This document shows positions 18,230 through 25,301 of a stretch of 64,000 nt of DNA, piece after piece (the first letter of the stretch is position 1; every line of letters begins with the position of its first letter). Origin of the DNA: a bacterium. Lineage in GTDB: Bacteria; Myxococcota_A; Polyangia; Nannocystales; Nannocystaceae. The notes beneath the pieces are model-generated. The model ran no database searches. It was not told the DNA's origin and saw only the letters and a list, made by a program, of their open reading frames with translations. The stretch spans positions 300,043 to 364,042 of the forward strand of contig JANSYI010000004.1 of the NCBI GenBank assembly GCA_024742475.1, given 5' to 3'. Made by a program: the position numbers and the translations under genes.

Positions 18230-20263
18230 TCAAAGCTCGGCTTCGAGCTCCTCGAGCTCCACCGTCGCCCGCTCCCAGCGGTCGTTGAGCTCGGAGAGCT
18301 TGTCCTCGTCGCGCTGGTACGCGGTGAGCAGCTCGTTGCGGCGGGCGGCATCGTTGTATGTCGCCGGGTCGGCCAGCTCGAGGTTACGCGAGCGCTGCTC
18401 CTTCTCGAGCACCTCGATCCGGCCCTCGAGGTCCGCGATGCGCTTCTTGATCGGGCCGAGCTTTCGGTTGGCCTCGGTCCGCCGCCGAGCCTCCTCGCGC
18501 TTGCGCGCCTTCTTCGCGGCGCGGGACTCCCCCGCATCGAACTTGGGCACGTCGGCTTCGGCCTTGGCCTTGGCCTCGGCCACGGCCCCGGGTGTCTCGG
18601 ACGCGCCGAGGTCGGACGAGGCGGTCGGCTTCTTGGCCTCGGGTCCCTCGACGCCGAAGCGGTCGAGATACTCGTCGAGCGTCCCGGGGTAGAGCTCCAC
18701 CTTGCCGCTCTCCACGTTCCAGATCTTCGTGGCCAGCTGACGCACGAAGCTGCGGTTGTGGCTGACGAAGATGAGCGTGCCGTCATAGGTCGACAGCGAC
18801 TTGGCCAAGCTCTCGCTCGACTCGAGGTCGAGGTGGTTGGTGGGCTCGTCCATCATGACCAGGTTGCCCGGATCGATGAGCAGGCGCGCCAGCGCGACGC
18901 GGGCCCGCTCCCCGCCCGAGAGCACCTTGATCGGCTTGTCGACGTCCTCCTCTTGAAAGAGAAACGACCCGAGCATGTTGCGGACCGCGGTCTCCGACGC
19001 GCCGGTGTTGCGCTGGGAGACCGACTCGAGCACGGTATCGCTGCCCGCGAGGATGTCGGCGTGGTGCTGAGCGTAGTAGCCGAGCTTGACGTTGTGCCCC
19101 AGCTCGATCTTGCCACCCCGCGCCTCGATCTCGCCGGCGATGGTGCGCAGCAGCGTGGTCTTGCCCGCCCCGTTGACCCCGATGATGCCGATCTTCTCGC
19201 CGCGAGCGACGGTGAGGTTGACGTCGTCGAGCACGGTGCGCTCGCCAAAGCCCTGGTCGAGGTGCTCGACCTTCAGGGCGATGTCCCCGCTGCGCTTGCA
19301 GGTGGGAAACGAGAACGTCATCACCTTGCGGCGCGTGAACGTCTGCACCTCGTCCATCTTCTGCAGCTGCTTGATGCGGCTCTGGACCGCCTTGGCCTTG
19401 TTCGCCTGGGCACGAAAGCGCTCGATGAACTGCTCGGCCTTTTCGCGCTCCCGGGCCAGGTTGCGCGCCTGGTTCTCCAAGACGACCTCCTCTTCGGCCC
19501 GCTGTTTGACGTACTGCTCGAACGGACCACGAAACTGTCGGACGCCTTCGGGCTCGAGGCTGACGATGCGCCCCGCCTGGTCCGCAAGGAAGTCACGGTC
19601 GTGGCAGATCAGCACGAACGCGCCCGAGTACTGGCGCAAGAACTCACCGAACCACGCCACTGTCGGGAGGTCGAGGTGGTTGGTGGGCTCGTCGAGGAGC
19701 AGCACGTCGGGACGAGAGAACAGCAGTGAGGCGAGCACGGCCCGCATGCGCCACCCACCGGAGAGCTCGGACATCGGCCGGGCGTGCTCATCGGGCTCGA
19801 AGCCCAGGCCCGCGAGGATGCGGTGCGCCTCGTGCTCGGCGTAGTGGACGTCGAAGTTCGCCAGCCGCTCATGCGCCTCGGCGAGGTCCGCCGCGACATC
19901 CATCATCGCCGCCTCGTCGCCCGACTCTTGCGCCCGCGCCATCGCGGTCTCGGCGCTCGTGACCGCCGCTTCGAGGGCCGGACGCCCCGGGACACCGCCG
20001 AGCACCGTCTGCAGGACCGTGCGGTCTCCCGTCTCGTCGAGGTCTTGGGAGAGGTACCCGATGCGCGCGTTCTTCTGCAGGCGGACGGCGCCGCTGTCGG
20101 GCTTCATCACCCCAGCGATGAGCCGCATGATGCTCGACTTGCCCGACCCGTTCGGCCCGATCAGCCCGATCCGGTCGGCCGGCGCGATGCGCAGGTCGAG
20201 CGCATCGACCAGCTGCTTCTTGCCGAAGCCCAGCGACACCTTGTCGAGCACCACGACGCTCAC
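18230..20263 (-). CDS. ABC-F family ATPase
   Basis: A 677-residue soluble protein with two ABC ATPase domains and no membrane segment. NBD1 has GPNGSGKSS, LSGGWRMR and LLLDEPTNHLD; NBD2 has GVNGAGKTT, LSGGERARVALARLL and MMDEPTNHLD. They are joined by the charged helical linker typical of the ABC-F class (about residues 240-320). A C-terminal coiled-coil extension of about 130 residues, as in Uup/YheS, follows. ABC-F proteins bind the ribosomal E site and relieve stalled translation or give antibiotic resistance. The extension favours a Uup/YheS-type housekeeping factor. It starts with a GTG and is divergent from the DUF1285-like gene over 51 bases. Confidence 0.95.
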   Translation of the reverse strand: MSVVVLDKVSLGFGKKQLVDALDLRIAPADRIGLIGPNGSGKSSIMRLIAGVMKPDSGAVRLQKNARIGYLSQDLDETGDRTVLQTVLGGVPGRPALEAAVTSAETAMARAQESGDEAAMMDVAADLAEAHERLANFDVHYAEHEAHRILAGLGFEPDEHARPMSELSGGWRMRAVLASLLFSRPDVLLLDEPTNHLDLPTVAWFGEFLRQYSGAFVLICHDRDFLADQAGRIVSLEPEGVRQFRGPFEQYVKQRAEEEVVLENQARNLAREREKAEQFIERFRAQANKAKAVQSRIKQLQKMDEVQTFTRRKVMTFSFPTCKRSGDIALKVEHLDQGFGERTVLDDVNLTVARGEKIGIIGVNGAGKTTLLRTIAGEIEARGGKIELGHNVKLGYYAQHHADILAGSDTVLESVSQRNTGASETAVRNMLGSFLFQEEDVDKPIKVLSGGERARVALARLLIDPGNLVMMDEPTNHLDLESSESLAKSLSTYDGTLIFVSHNRSFVRQLATKIWNVESGKVELYPGTLDEYLDRFGVEGPEAKKPTASSDLGASETPGAVAEAKAKAEADVPKFDAGESRAAKKARKREEARRRTEANRKLGPIKKRIADLEGRIEVLEKEQRSRNLELADPATYNDAARRNELLTAYQRDEDKLSELNDRWERATVELEELEAEL

Positions 20264-20301
20264 CGGGCCGCCGTATCACGACCGCCGGGGGCGGAGCAAC
20301 G

Positions 20302-20307
20302 TACACT
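20302..20307 (+). promoter_or_regulatory. -10-like TACACT, 7 bases before the ATG at 20315
   Basis: TACACT ends 7 bases before the start codon with no Shine-Dalgarno between, fitting a leaderless transcript of the DUF1285-like gene. No clear -35 box is visible at the expected distance. Confidence 0.45.
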
Positions 20308-20314
20308 CCCCGCG

Positions 20315-20815
20315 ATGAGCGACGTCCCCGGAATCGACCCGCAGATGCTCGAGCGGCTACGCCGCGGTGTACCCCTGGTGTTGGCGCCGACGGGACGCTT
20401 CCGCTTCGACGGCGAGGACGTCACCCACGGCCGCGTCGAGTCCGCGCTCCGAGACGGCCTCGACGTCAGCGAGGATGGCGACTTCATCGTCTACCTCGGC
20501 GATCAGTGGTGTTACCTGACCGTGCAGGACTGCCCGCTGCGGGTGACCGCGGTGTGGGAGAAGAACGAGGGGTTGCACATTCGCCTCGACGACGGGCGCG
20601 AGCTGCCGCTGCCGGCGAAGGCGCTCCGAGAGCAACCGGGTTCCGGGCTTTGGATCCGCGTCCCCGCGGCGCGCAGCGGTCGGCTGCTCCCGGCCCGGTT
20701 CACCAACGCCGCGAGCGTGGAGCTCTCCGCGTGGATCCGCCTCGAGGGTGAGGACGAAGCGCCGGTCCTGCAATTCGGGGGCGACTCGGTGCGGGTCGAG
20801 ACCGGATCACCGTAG
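20315..20815 (+). CDS. DUF1285-like protein
   Basis: A 166-residue soluble protein. The segment GRFRFDGEDVTHGRVESAL, then a short acidic stretch, then WCYLTVQDCPLRVTAV, has the layout of DUF1285 (a structured family of unknown function that has a double beta-barrel-like fold): an input-sequence strand, conserved His/Arg, and the V-x-D-x-P-x-x-V strand. The rest is beta-rich with a charged tail. Its role is unknown. The last 9 bases of the gene overlap the end of the convergent methyltransferase gene. Confidence 0.7.
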   Translation: MSDVPGIDPQMLERLRRGVPLVLAPTGRFRFDGEDVTHGRVESALRDGLDVSEDGDFIVYLGDQWCYLTVQDCPLRVTAVWEKNEGLHIRLDDGRELPLPAKALREQPGSGLWIRVPAARSGRLLPARFTNAASVELSAWIRLEGEDEAPVLQFGGDSVRVETGSP

Positions 20816-22495
20816 CCGGACGTCTTCGAGCCGCACGCCCTCTTCGGGACACGGCACGAGCCGCGCCGTGATCGTGGTGTGCTGGTAGAGCACGTCGACG
20901 ATCCGTACCCGGATCGGCTGCGGCGCCGTAGGCAGAGGGCGCAACGCGGTGCGCGTGGGCAGCGTGCGGCGTTGGTGAGTCCGCGCGAACATCACGTCGG
21001 TCTGCAGCTGCAGCAGCGGCGACGCATCCCACGTGACCGACCACGCGTCGACGAAGTCGAGCGGTTCCTCGGCCGCCTCGGTGAGCGCAGAATCGAGTCG
21101 GCCCGGGTGTGCGAGCGCGTAGTCGTCGAGCACCAGCGAGAACAGATCGCCCTCGCGCATCACGTCCAGCCCGACGCGGGGCAGCTCCTGCAGCGCCGCC
21201 TCGGCGGCCGCGACCACGGCGTCGTTCCACAGGTCCTCACTCGCTCGCAGCAGCGTCACGTCGACCTCGGTCGGGTCCTCTCTGTGCACCCCGAGATCGA
21301 ACCTGCGCCCGATCACCCGCACGGCGGAGGTGCCTTCGGGGCGCTCGGCGACCCACGCCTGAAGGCGCGCCTCGGTCACCGCCTCGTCGTAGCCGGCGAG
21401 CACGGTCCACACGCCAGACTCGGGCTCGCCGAGGTGGTCTCGCAGCCGCGCCGCATATCGCTGCCTTCGGTCGGGCTGCACCACCGTCTCGACACGAACC
21501 GGGGAAGCGCTTGGGGCCTCGACATCGAGCAGCCGCTTGGTCGCGATGTGCACGGCCGCCCCCGACGCGTCGACACCGATGAATCGCCGCCCCAGCTGCC
21601 GCGCGGCCACGCCGAGCGTACCCGAGCCGCAAAACGCATCCAGGACGAGGTCCCCCGGGTTGGAGGATGCCTCGACGATCCGTCGCGTCAGGCTCTCGTT
21701 CTTCTGGGTGGCGTACCCGCACTTCTCGTTCGAGAAGCTCTTGATCTGGATCGAGTCCAGCGAGTCCTTGCCGCGCAGGGCAAACTCGGACGTGTTGGCG
21801 TTCCATACGTCATCGATCGGCACGCCCTTGCCGGTGGGTGGCTTGCCGTCCCGCCGCACGTAGCCGGGCGGGTATGGCACGTACTTCTTGTTGAACGTGA
21901 AGGACGACGGGTCCTTGACGTAGAAGTAGATGAGGTCGTGGTTGCGGATCCAGTTCTTGGCCTTGGACTTGAACCCCGACACCCACCCGATGCGCCAGAC
22001 GATCTCGCGCTGAAAGCAGCCGGGGCCGAACACCTCGTCGAGAAGCAGCTTCACCATGTGCCCCACGGTGGGGTCGACGTGCAGATAGAAGCTCCCGTGC
22101 GGGGCCAGCAGCGCGTGCATGCGACGCAGCCGGGGCGCCATCATCTGCAAGAAGCCGGTGGCCCCCCCCTCGAACCGATCGGTGTAGGCCGGAGCCCGGA
22201 TCTCCGGCGGCGCCTTGCGAGCCTCGCCTCGGCCGACGCGGGTGGCCACCTCGAAGTGTCCGCCGGTGGAAAAGGGAGGGTCGATGTAGATCAGGTCGAC
22301 GCGTTCGCGATGCGTCGCGAGGAGCGCGTCGAGGGCGTGCAGGTTGTCGCCGCGCAGCAACCGGTCGGGCTCCGCACCGCGCCCGATCTGCTCCTCGACC
22401 TCCAGCACCGCGCCGGAGGGTTCGGGGTCGCACAGCGACCCATCGTCAGCGTACTTGCCGGGCCAGACGAGCTCGGGCCCGCGCGGCCGGGTCAC
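20807..22495 (-). CDS. Orphan beta-class DNA (amino) methyltransferase
   Basis: A 562-residue site-specific DNA methyltransferase, probably making N6-methyladenine or N4-methylcytosine. The catalytic motif IV is DPPF (residues 72-75) and precedes the SAM-binding motif I DAFCGSG (286-292), the order of the beta class and of type III Mod subunits. About 190 residues between them probably hold the target recognition region (with KSKAKNWIRNHDLIYFY), and about 230 residues follow the catalytic core, an unusually long tail. No restriction subunit is nearby, so it may act as an epigenetic regulator. Its ATG overlaps the stop of the cytochrome c gene upstream by four bases (ATGA). Confidence 0.9.
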   Translation of the reverse strand: MTRPRGPELVWPGKYADDGSLCDPEPSGAVLEVEEQIGRGAEPDRLLRGDNLHALDALLATHRERVDLIYIDPPFSTGGHFEVATRVGRGEARKAPPEIRAPAYTDRFEGGATGFLQMMAPRLRRMHALLAPHGSFYLHVDPTVGHMVKLLLDEVFGPGCFQREIVWRIGWVSGFKSKAKNWIRNHDLIYFYVKDPSSFTFNKKYVPYPPGYVRRDGKPPTGKGVPIDDVWNANTSEFALRGKDSLDSIQIKSFSNEKCGYATQKNESLTRRIVEASSNPGDLVLDAFCGSGTLGVAARQLGRRFIGVDASGAAVHIATKRLLDVEAPSASPVRVETVVQPDRRQRYAARLRDHLGEPESGVWTVLAGYDEAVTEARLQAWVAERPEGTSAVRVIGRRFDLGVHREDPTEVDVTLLRASEDLWNDAVVAAAEAALQELPRVGLDVMREGDLFSLVLDDYALAHPGRLDSALTEAAEEPLDFVDAWSVTWDASPLLQLQTDVMFARTHQRRTLPTRTALRPLPTAPQPIRVRIVDVLYQHTTITARLVPCPEEGVRLEDVRLR

Positions 22496-22851
22496 TCGCT
22501 GGCCGCCGGCTTCGCGTCACCAGCGGTGGGGAGTGAGAGCTCGCGAACGTACTTGGTGAGCACCATCAGCTTGGCCTCGGTGAACTCTCCGGCAAAGCCG
22601 GGCATCGCGGGCGGCTTGCCGGCCCGGATGACGCCCATGATCTGCTGGTCGCTCTTTTGCTGCATCAAGATCGCGTTGTTCAGCCGACCGTTGGCCGCAG
22701 GGACCTCGGGGACGCCACCGCCATCGAAGCCGTGACAGCGGGCGCAGTACTGGTCGTAGATCTTCTTGCCGTCGATCGGCGTCTGGGGCCCCGTGGGGTC
22801 GCCGCACGCGAGCGCCCCGGCGAGGAGCGTCAGAGGCAAGACAGACTTCAT
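22492..22851 (-). CDS. Small mono-haem cytochrome c lipoprotein
   Basis: A 119-residue protein with a lipoprotein signal peptide (LAGALAC, Cys16) and one c-type haem site, CARCH, at about residues 35-39; a distal Met ligand is likely in PPAMPGFAGEFTE. It is the size of class I cytochromes and is expected to carry electrons in the periplasm while tethered to a membrane. The frame opens 17 codons upstream, but the ATG at 22851 fits the signal peptide. It is the first gene of an unexpected operon with a DNA methyltransferase (4-base overlap). A TAGGTC hexamer lies 8 bases upstream of the ATG, a weak -10 candidate. Confidence 0.9.
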   Translation of the reverse strand: MKSVLPLTLLAGALACGDPTGPQTPIDGKKIYDQYCARCHGFDGGGVPEVPAANGRLNNAILMQQKSDQQIMGVIRAGKPPAMPGFAGEFTEAKLMVLTKYVRELSLPTAGDAKPAASE

Positions 22852-22921
22852 GCGCAGCAGACCTAGCACGCGCCCGCCCGCAGTGACCAGGCTTGGCGGC
22901 ACGAGACCCGCCGAACGGGAC

Positions 22922-23854
22922 CTACAAGCGCGGCTGCAGGCGCAGCGCGGCGGTGGCCGGACCCGAGGGCGTGGGCGCGGGCACCTGCGCGGGGGCCTCG
23001 GATTCGGGCGTCACCTCGGGCACCGCCGCGGGGGCCTCTGGCTCGGGCGCGGCCTCCGGCGCTTCCTTGGTGGACTCGGTGGCCTCGGGCGCCGCCTCGG
23101 GCACCACCTCGGCCTCGGGCGCCACCTCGGCCTCGGGCACCGCCTCGGCCTCGGGCACCGCCTCGGCGGGCTCGGGCGCAGGCTCGGGCCTAGGTCCGGG
23201 GGTGGGCGCGGCGAGATCGCCGGGGTCGAGCACGACGTTGCCGTCGGCGTCGACGAGCGCCCCACGGGGCGGCACGTAGTCGCCGTTGCCATCGAGAATG
23301 CCCAGACGCATGCCGAGGCTGTCGTTGTAGATCTCCACGGCGTCCTCGTAGCCGCGCCGGCTCTTGCCGTAGAACACGCCCGAGGTGATCGCAAAGCCAA
23401 CGGTGGCGAGACCTCCGCCGAGCAACACCCCGCCGGCGGGGTCGATGTCGCCGAGGTTGAGACCCTCCCGGGCCGAGGCGGCCGCGCCCGCGACGGTGAG
23501 GATGCCCGCGGCGATCGTGAGCGCCATGAACAGCCGGCTGCGCCGAAGGTGCTTGGTCGGCAGCGCCGACGCTGCGTTGGCGTCGGAGCGAAGCACCACG
23601 TCGAGCGACTGCCAGCTTCGGGGCGTCGAGAGGTCGGTGCCCTTGGTGTACCGCGTGCCTTGGGGCATGTCCTGGCGGTAGATCTGCTCCTCGGCGTAGA
23701 GCCGCTCGCGTTCGTCCCGATCCTCGACCTGCTCGAGCGCTTCGAAGTCGGTCGGAGGAAGCTGAGGCGTGAGCGTCATGCAGCCCGAGCTCGCGAGCAC
23801 GGCGGTGGACATGCCCGCGGCCATCGCACGCAGCGCGGGGGCTGCGGAGCTCAT
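22922..23854 (-). CDS. Lipoprotein with membrane hairpin and Pro/Glu/Ala repeats
   Basis: From the ATG at 23854 the protein has 310 residues: a signal peptide with lipobox SSGC, a charged region, two hydrophobic segments (LFMALTIAAGILTVAGAAAS and a Gly-rich VLLGGGLATVGFAITSGVFYG), a short globular part, and a tail of about 100 residues built of imperfect PEAEAVPEAEV-type repeats. I do not recognise the family; the layout resembles periplasmic spacer proteins. The frame continues to GTG codons at 23878 and 23899. TATTTT (minus strand, 23890-23895) lies 11 bases before the GTG at 23878, so that start is a real alternative. Confidence 0.65.
   Translation of the reverse strand: MSSAAPALRAMAAGMSTAVLASSGCMTLTPQLPPTDFEALEQVEDRDERERLYAEEQIYRQDMPQGTRYTKGTDLSTPRSWQSLDVVLRSDANAASALPTKHLRRSRLFMALTIAAGILTVAGAAASAREGLNLGDIDPAGGVLLGGGLATVGFAITSGVFYGKSRRGYEDAVEIYNDSLGMRLGILDGNGDYVPPRGALVDADGNVVLDPGDLAAPTPGPRPEPAPEPAEAVPEAEAVPEAEVAPEAEVVPEAAPEATESTKEAPEAAPEPEAPAAVPEVTPESEAPAQVPAPTPSGPATAALRLQPRL
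23001..23190. repeat. Coding repeat GAGGCGGTGCCCGAGGC-type (Pro-Glu-Ala)
   Basis: Imperfect 12-18 base units in the 3' part of the lipoprotein gene, all multiples of three, encoding Pro/Glu/Ala. The copies are not separated by unique spacers. Confidence 0.7.
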
Positions 23855-24029
23855 CGACGATTCAAGAAAGTGCCTCACGTTCGCGCTGGAAAATACCACG
23901 GCGACCTCTTCTCAGAGCCCCGGCGGCGGCGATCCATCCCATGAAGCGCCGCGTGCCCGAACGGACCAACGCGGGCGGATCCCGGGCCTTACACCCATGC
24001 CCGTGCGGGCCTGTGGCGCCAAACCCGCC

Positions 24030-25301
24030 TCATTGGCGCGCCACCTTCTTTTCGAGCCGAGCGATGCGCTTGGGGCACGGAGCCAGCGACGCCCGAGCGA
24101 CCTCGAGCGCGAGGTCGGGCCGCCGCTCCTTGTGTTCGAGGTGCTTGGCGAGCGACTCGTGCGCACCCAGGTGGCCGGGCGCGGCCTTGCACACGCGACG
24201 CCACAGCGCCGCCGCGCTGCCGTGCTGGCCTTCGCTGCGGTGAAGGTCGGCGAGCAGAAGCGCCGCGTCGACCCAGACCGGCCGCACCGGCGACGCTTCC
24301 TCGACGAAGGCGTGCAGGACCTCGATGGCGGCGGCCGGGGCCTCGATCTGCCGCAGGTGGTTCGCAGCGCCCATGGCCTCGGCCAGGCTCTGCGGCCGCT
24401 CGAGCCGCTGCGCCACGGCCGTGGCGACCGAGCACAGCGCCCAAACGTCGCCGCGGTTGTGCAGCTGTGCGGCGGCCAGATCTTCGCGCAGGAACGGGTC
24501 GAGCGCGTCATCGTCTTCGTCGTGGTCGGACTCGCCGGCGAGCGCGTCGGCCAGGCCAGGCGTGGACGCCATGCGCTCCCAAAGCTCGGCGATCTCCATG
24601 CCGCCCATGTCGCCGCGACGCTTGTGCCCGAGCAGCTCGGCCTCGAGGGTGCTCAGGCGACAGTTGGGCAGCGCACCCTTGAGCACGCGGCGAGCGGGGA
24701 TGACCAGATCGAGGTGCGACGCGCCCAGGGACGGGACGCCGCGCGCTCCGGCCCCCAGGGCGAGCCTCTGGGCGCGGACGCGAAGCCTGGGGAGGTCGAA
24801 GGACTTGCCGTTGTAGGACAGCAAGCGGGTGCCCGGACGCAGGATGCCGTCGAGGCAGGCGAACACGTCGGCGAGGAACGCTCGTTCGGCCGCGCCGTCG
24901 TGCAGCGTCCACTGCATCAGGTGCATGCGACCCCGCTCGTGCCACGCCACCGCCGCCATGAAGGGCACCAGAGAGGCACCGAGCCCGCTCGTCTCGATGT
25001 CGAGCACGACGACCGGGCGGGCCGCGTCGAGCGACGCCGCGGCGGGACCCTCGAGCGAGCGCACGGCCGCCGCCACGCGCTCGGCCTCGGGGACGGCCAG
25101 CGTCTCCATGCCGCGAGGCACAGCCTGGGGACCGAGCGCCGCCGACAACGGCGTCGCGACGGGCGCGGTCCACCGGGTCTGCTCCCATCCTCTCGTGAAC
25201 CGCGCCCGGACGTCGCGGGACGGTGCGCCCCGGTCGCCTTCAAACGAGGGAGACGTGTTGGGTTGTTTGCCTCGAGCGCCGAGTCGGTCGCGAAGTCTCA
25301 T
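24030..25301 (-). CDS. mrfB: MrfB/YprB-type DEDDh exonuclease
   Basis: A 423-residue protein. The RNase H-like exonuclease core shows Asp101 and Glu103 (VVLDIETSG), Asp169 (YNGKSFDLPR) and His281/Asp285 (QLHNRGDV); the four-residue spacing of the last two equals that of the B. subtilis enzyme. The C-terminal 120 residues look like TPR helices (AALWRRVCKAAPGHLGAHESLAKHL). In B. subtilis MrfB works with the helicase MrfA in repair of mitomycin C damage, separate from UvrABC. Here the ATG overlaps the mrfA stop by four bases (ATGA), so the pair is an operon as there. The open frame upstream to 26120 is a shadow inside mrfA. Confidence 0.88.
   Translation of the reverse strand: MRLRDRLGARGKQPNTSPSFEGDRGAPSRDVRARFTRGWEQTRWTAPVATPLSAALGPQAVPRGMETLAVPEAERVAAAVRSLEGPAAASLDAARPVVVLDIETSGLGASLVPFMAAVAWHERGRMHLMQWTLHDGAAERAFLADVFACLDGILRPGTRLLSYNGKSFDLPRLRVRAQRLALGAGARGVPSLGASHLDLVIPARRVLKGALPNCRLSTLEAELLGHKRRGDMGGMEIAELWERMASTPGLADALAGESDHDEDDDALDPFLREDLAAAQLHNRGDVWALCSVATAVAQRLERPQSLAEAMGAANHLRQIEAPAAAIEVLHAFVEEASPVRPVWVDAALLLADLHRSEGQHGSAAALWRRVCKAAPGHLGAHESLAKHLEHKERRPDLALEVARASLAPCPKRIARLEKKVARQ

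Noticed and set aside
23001..23190. Possible CRISPR-like short repeats
   Set aside because: The units are in-frame Pro/Glu/Ala codon repeats in a gene, with no unique spacers and no cas genes.
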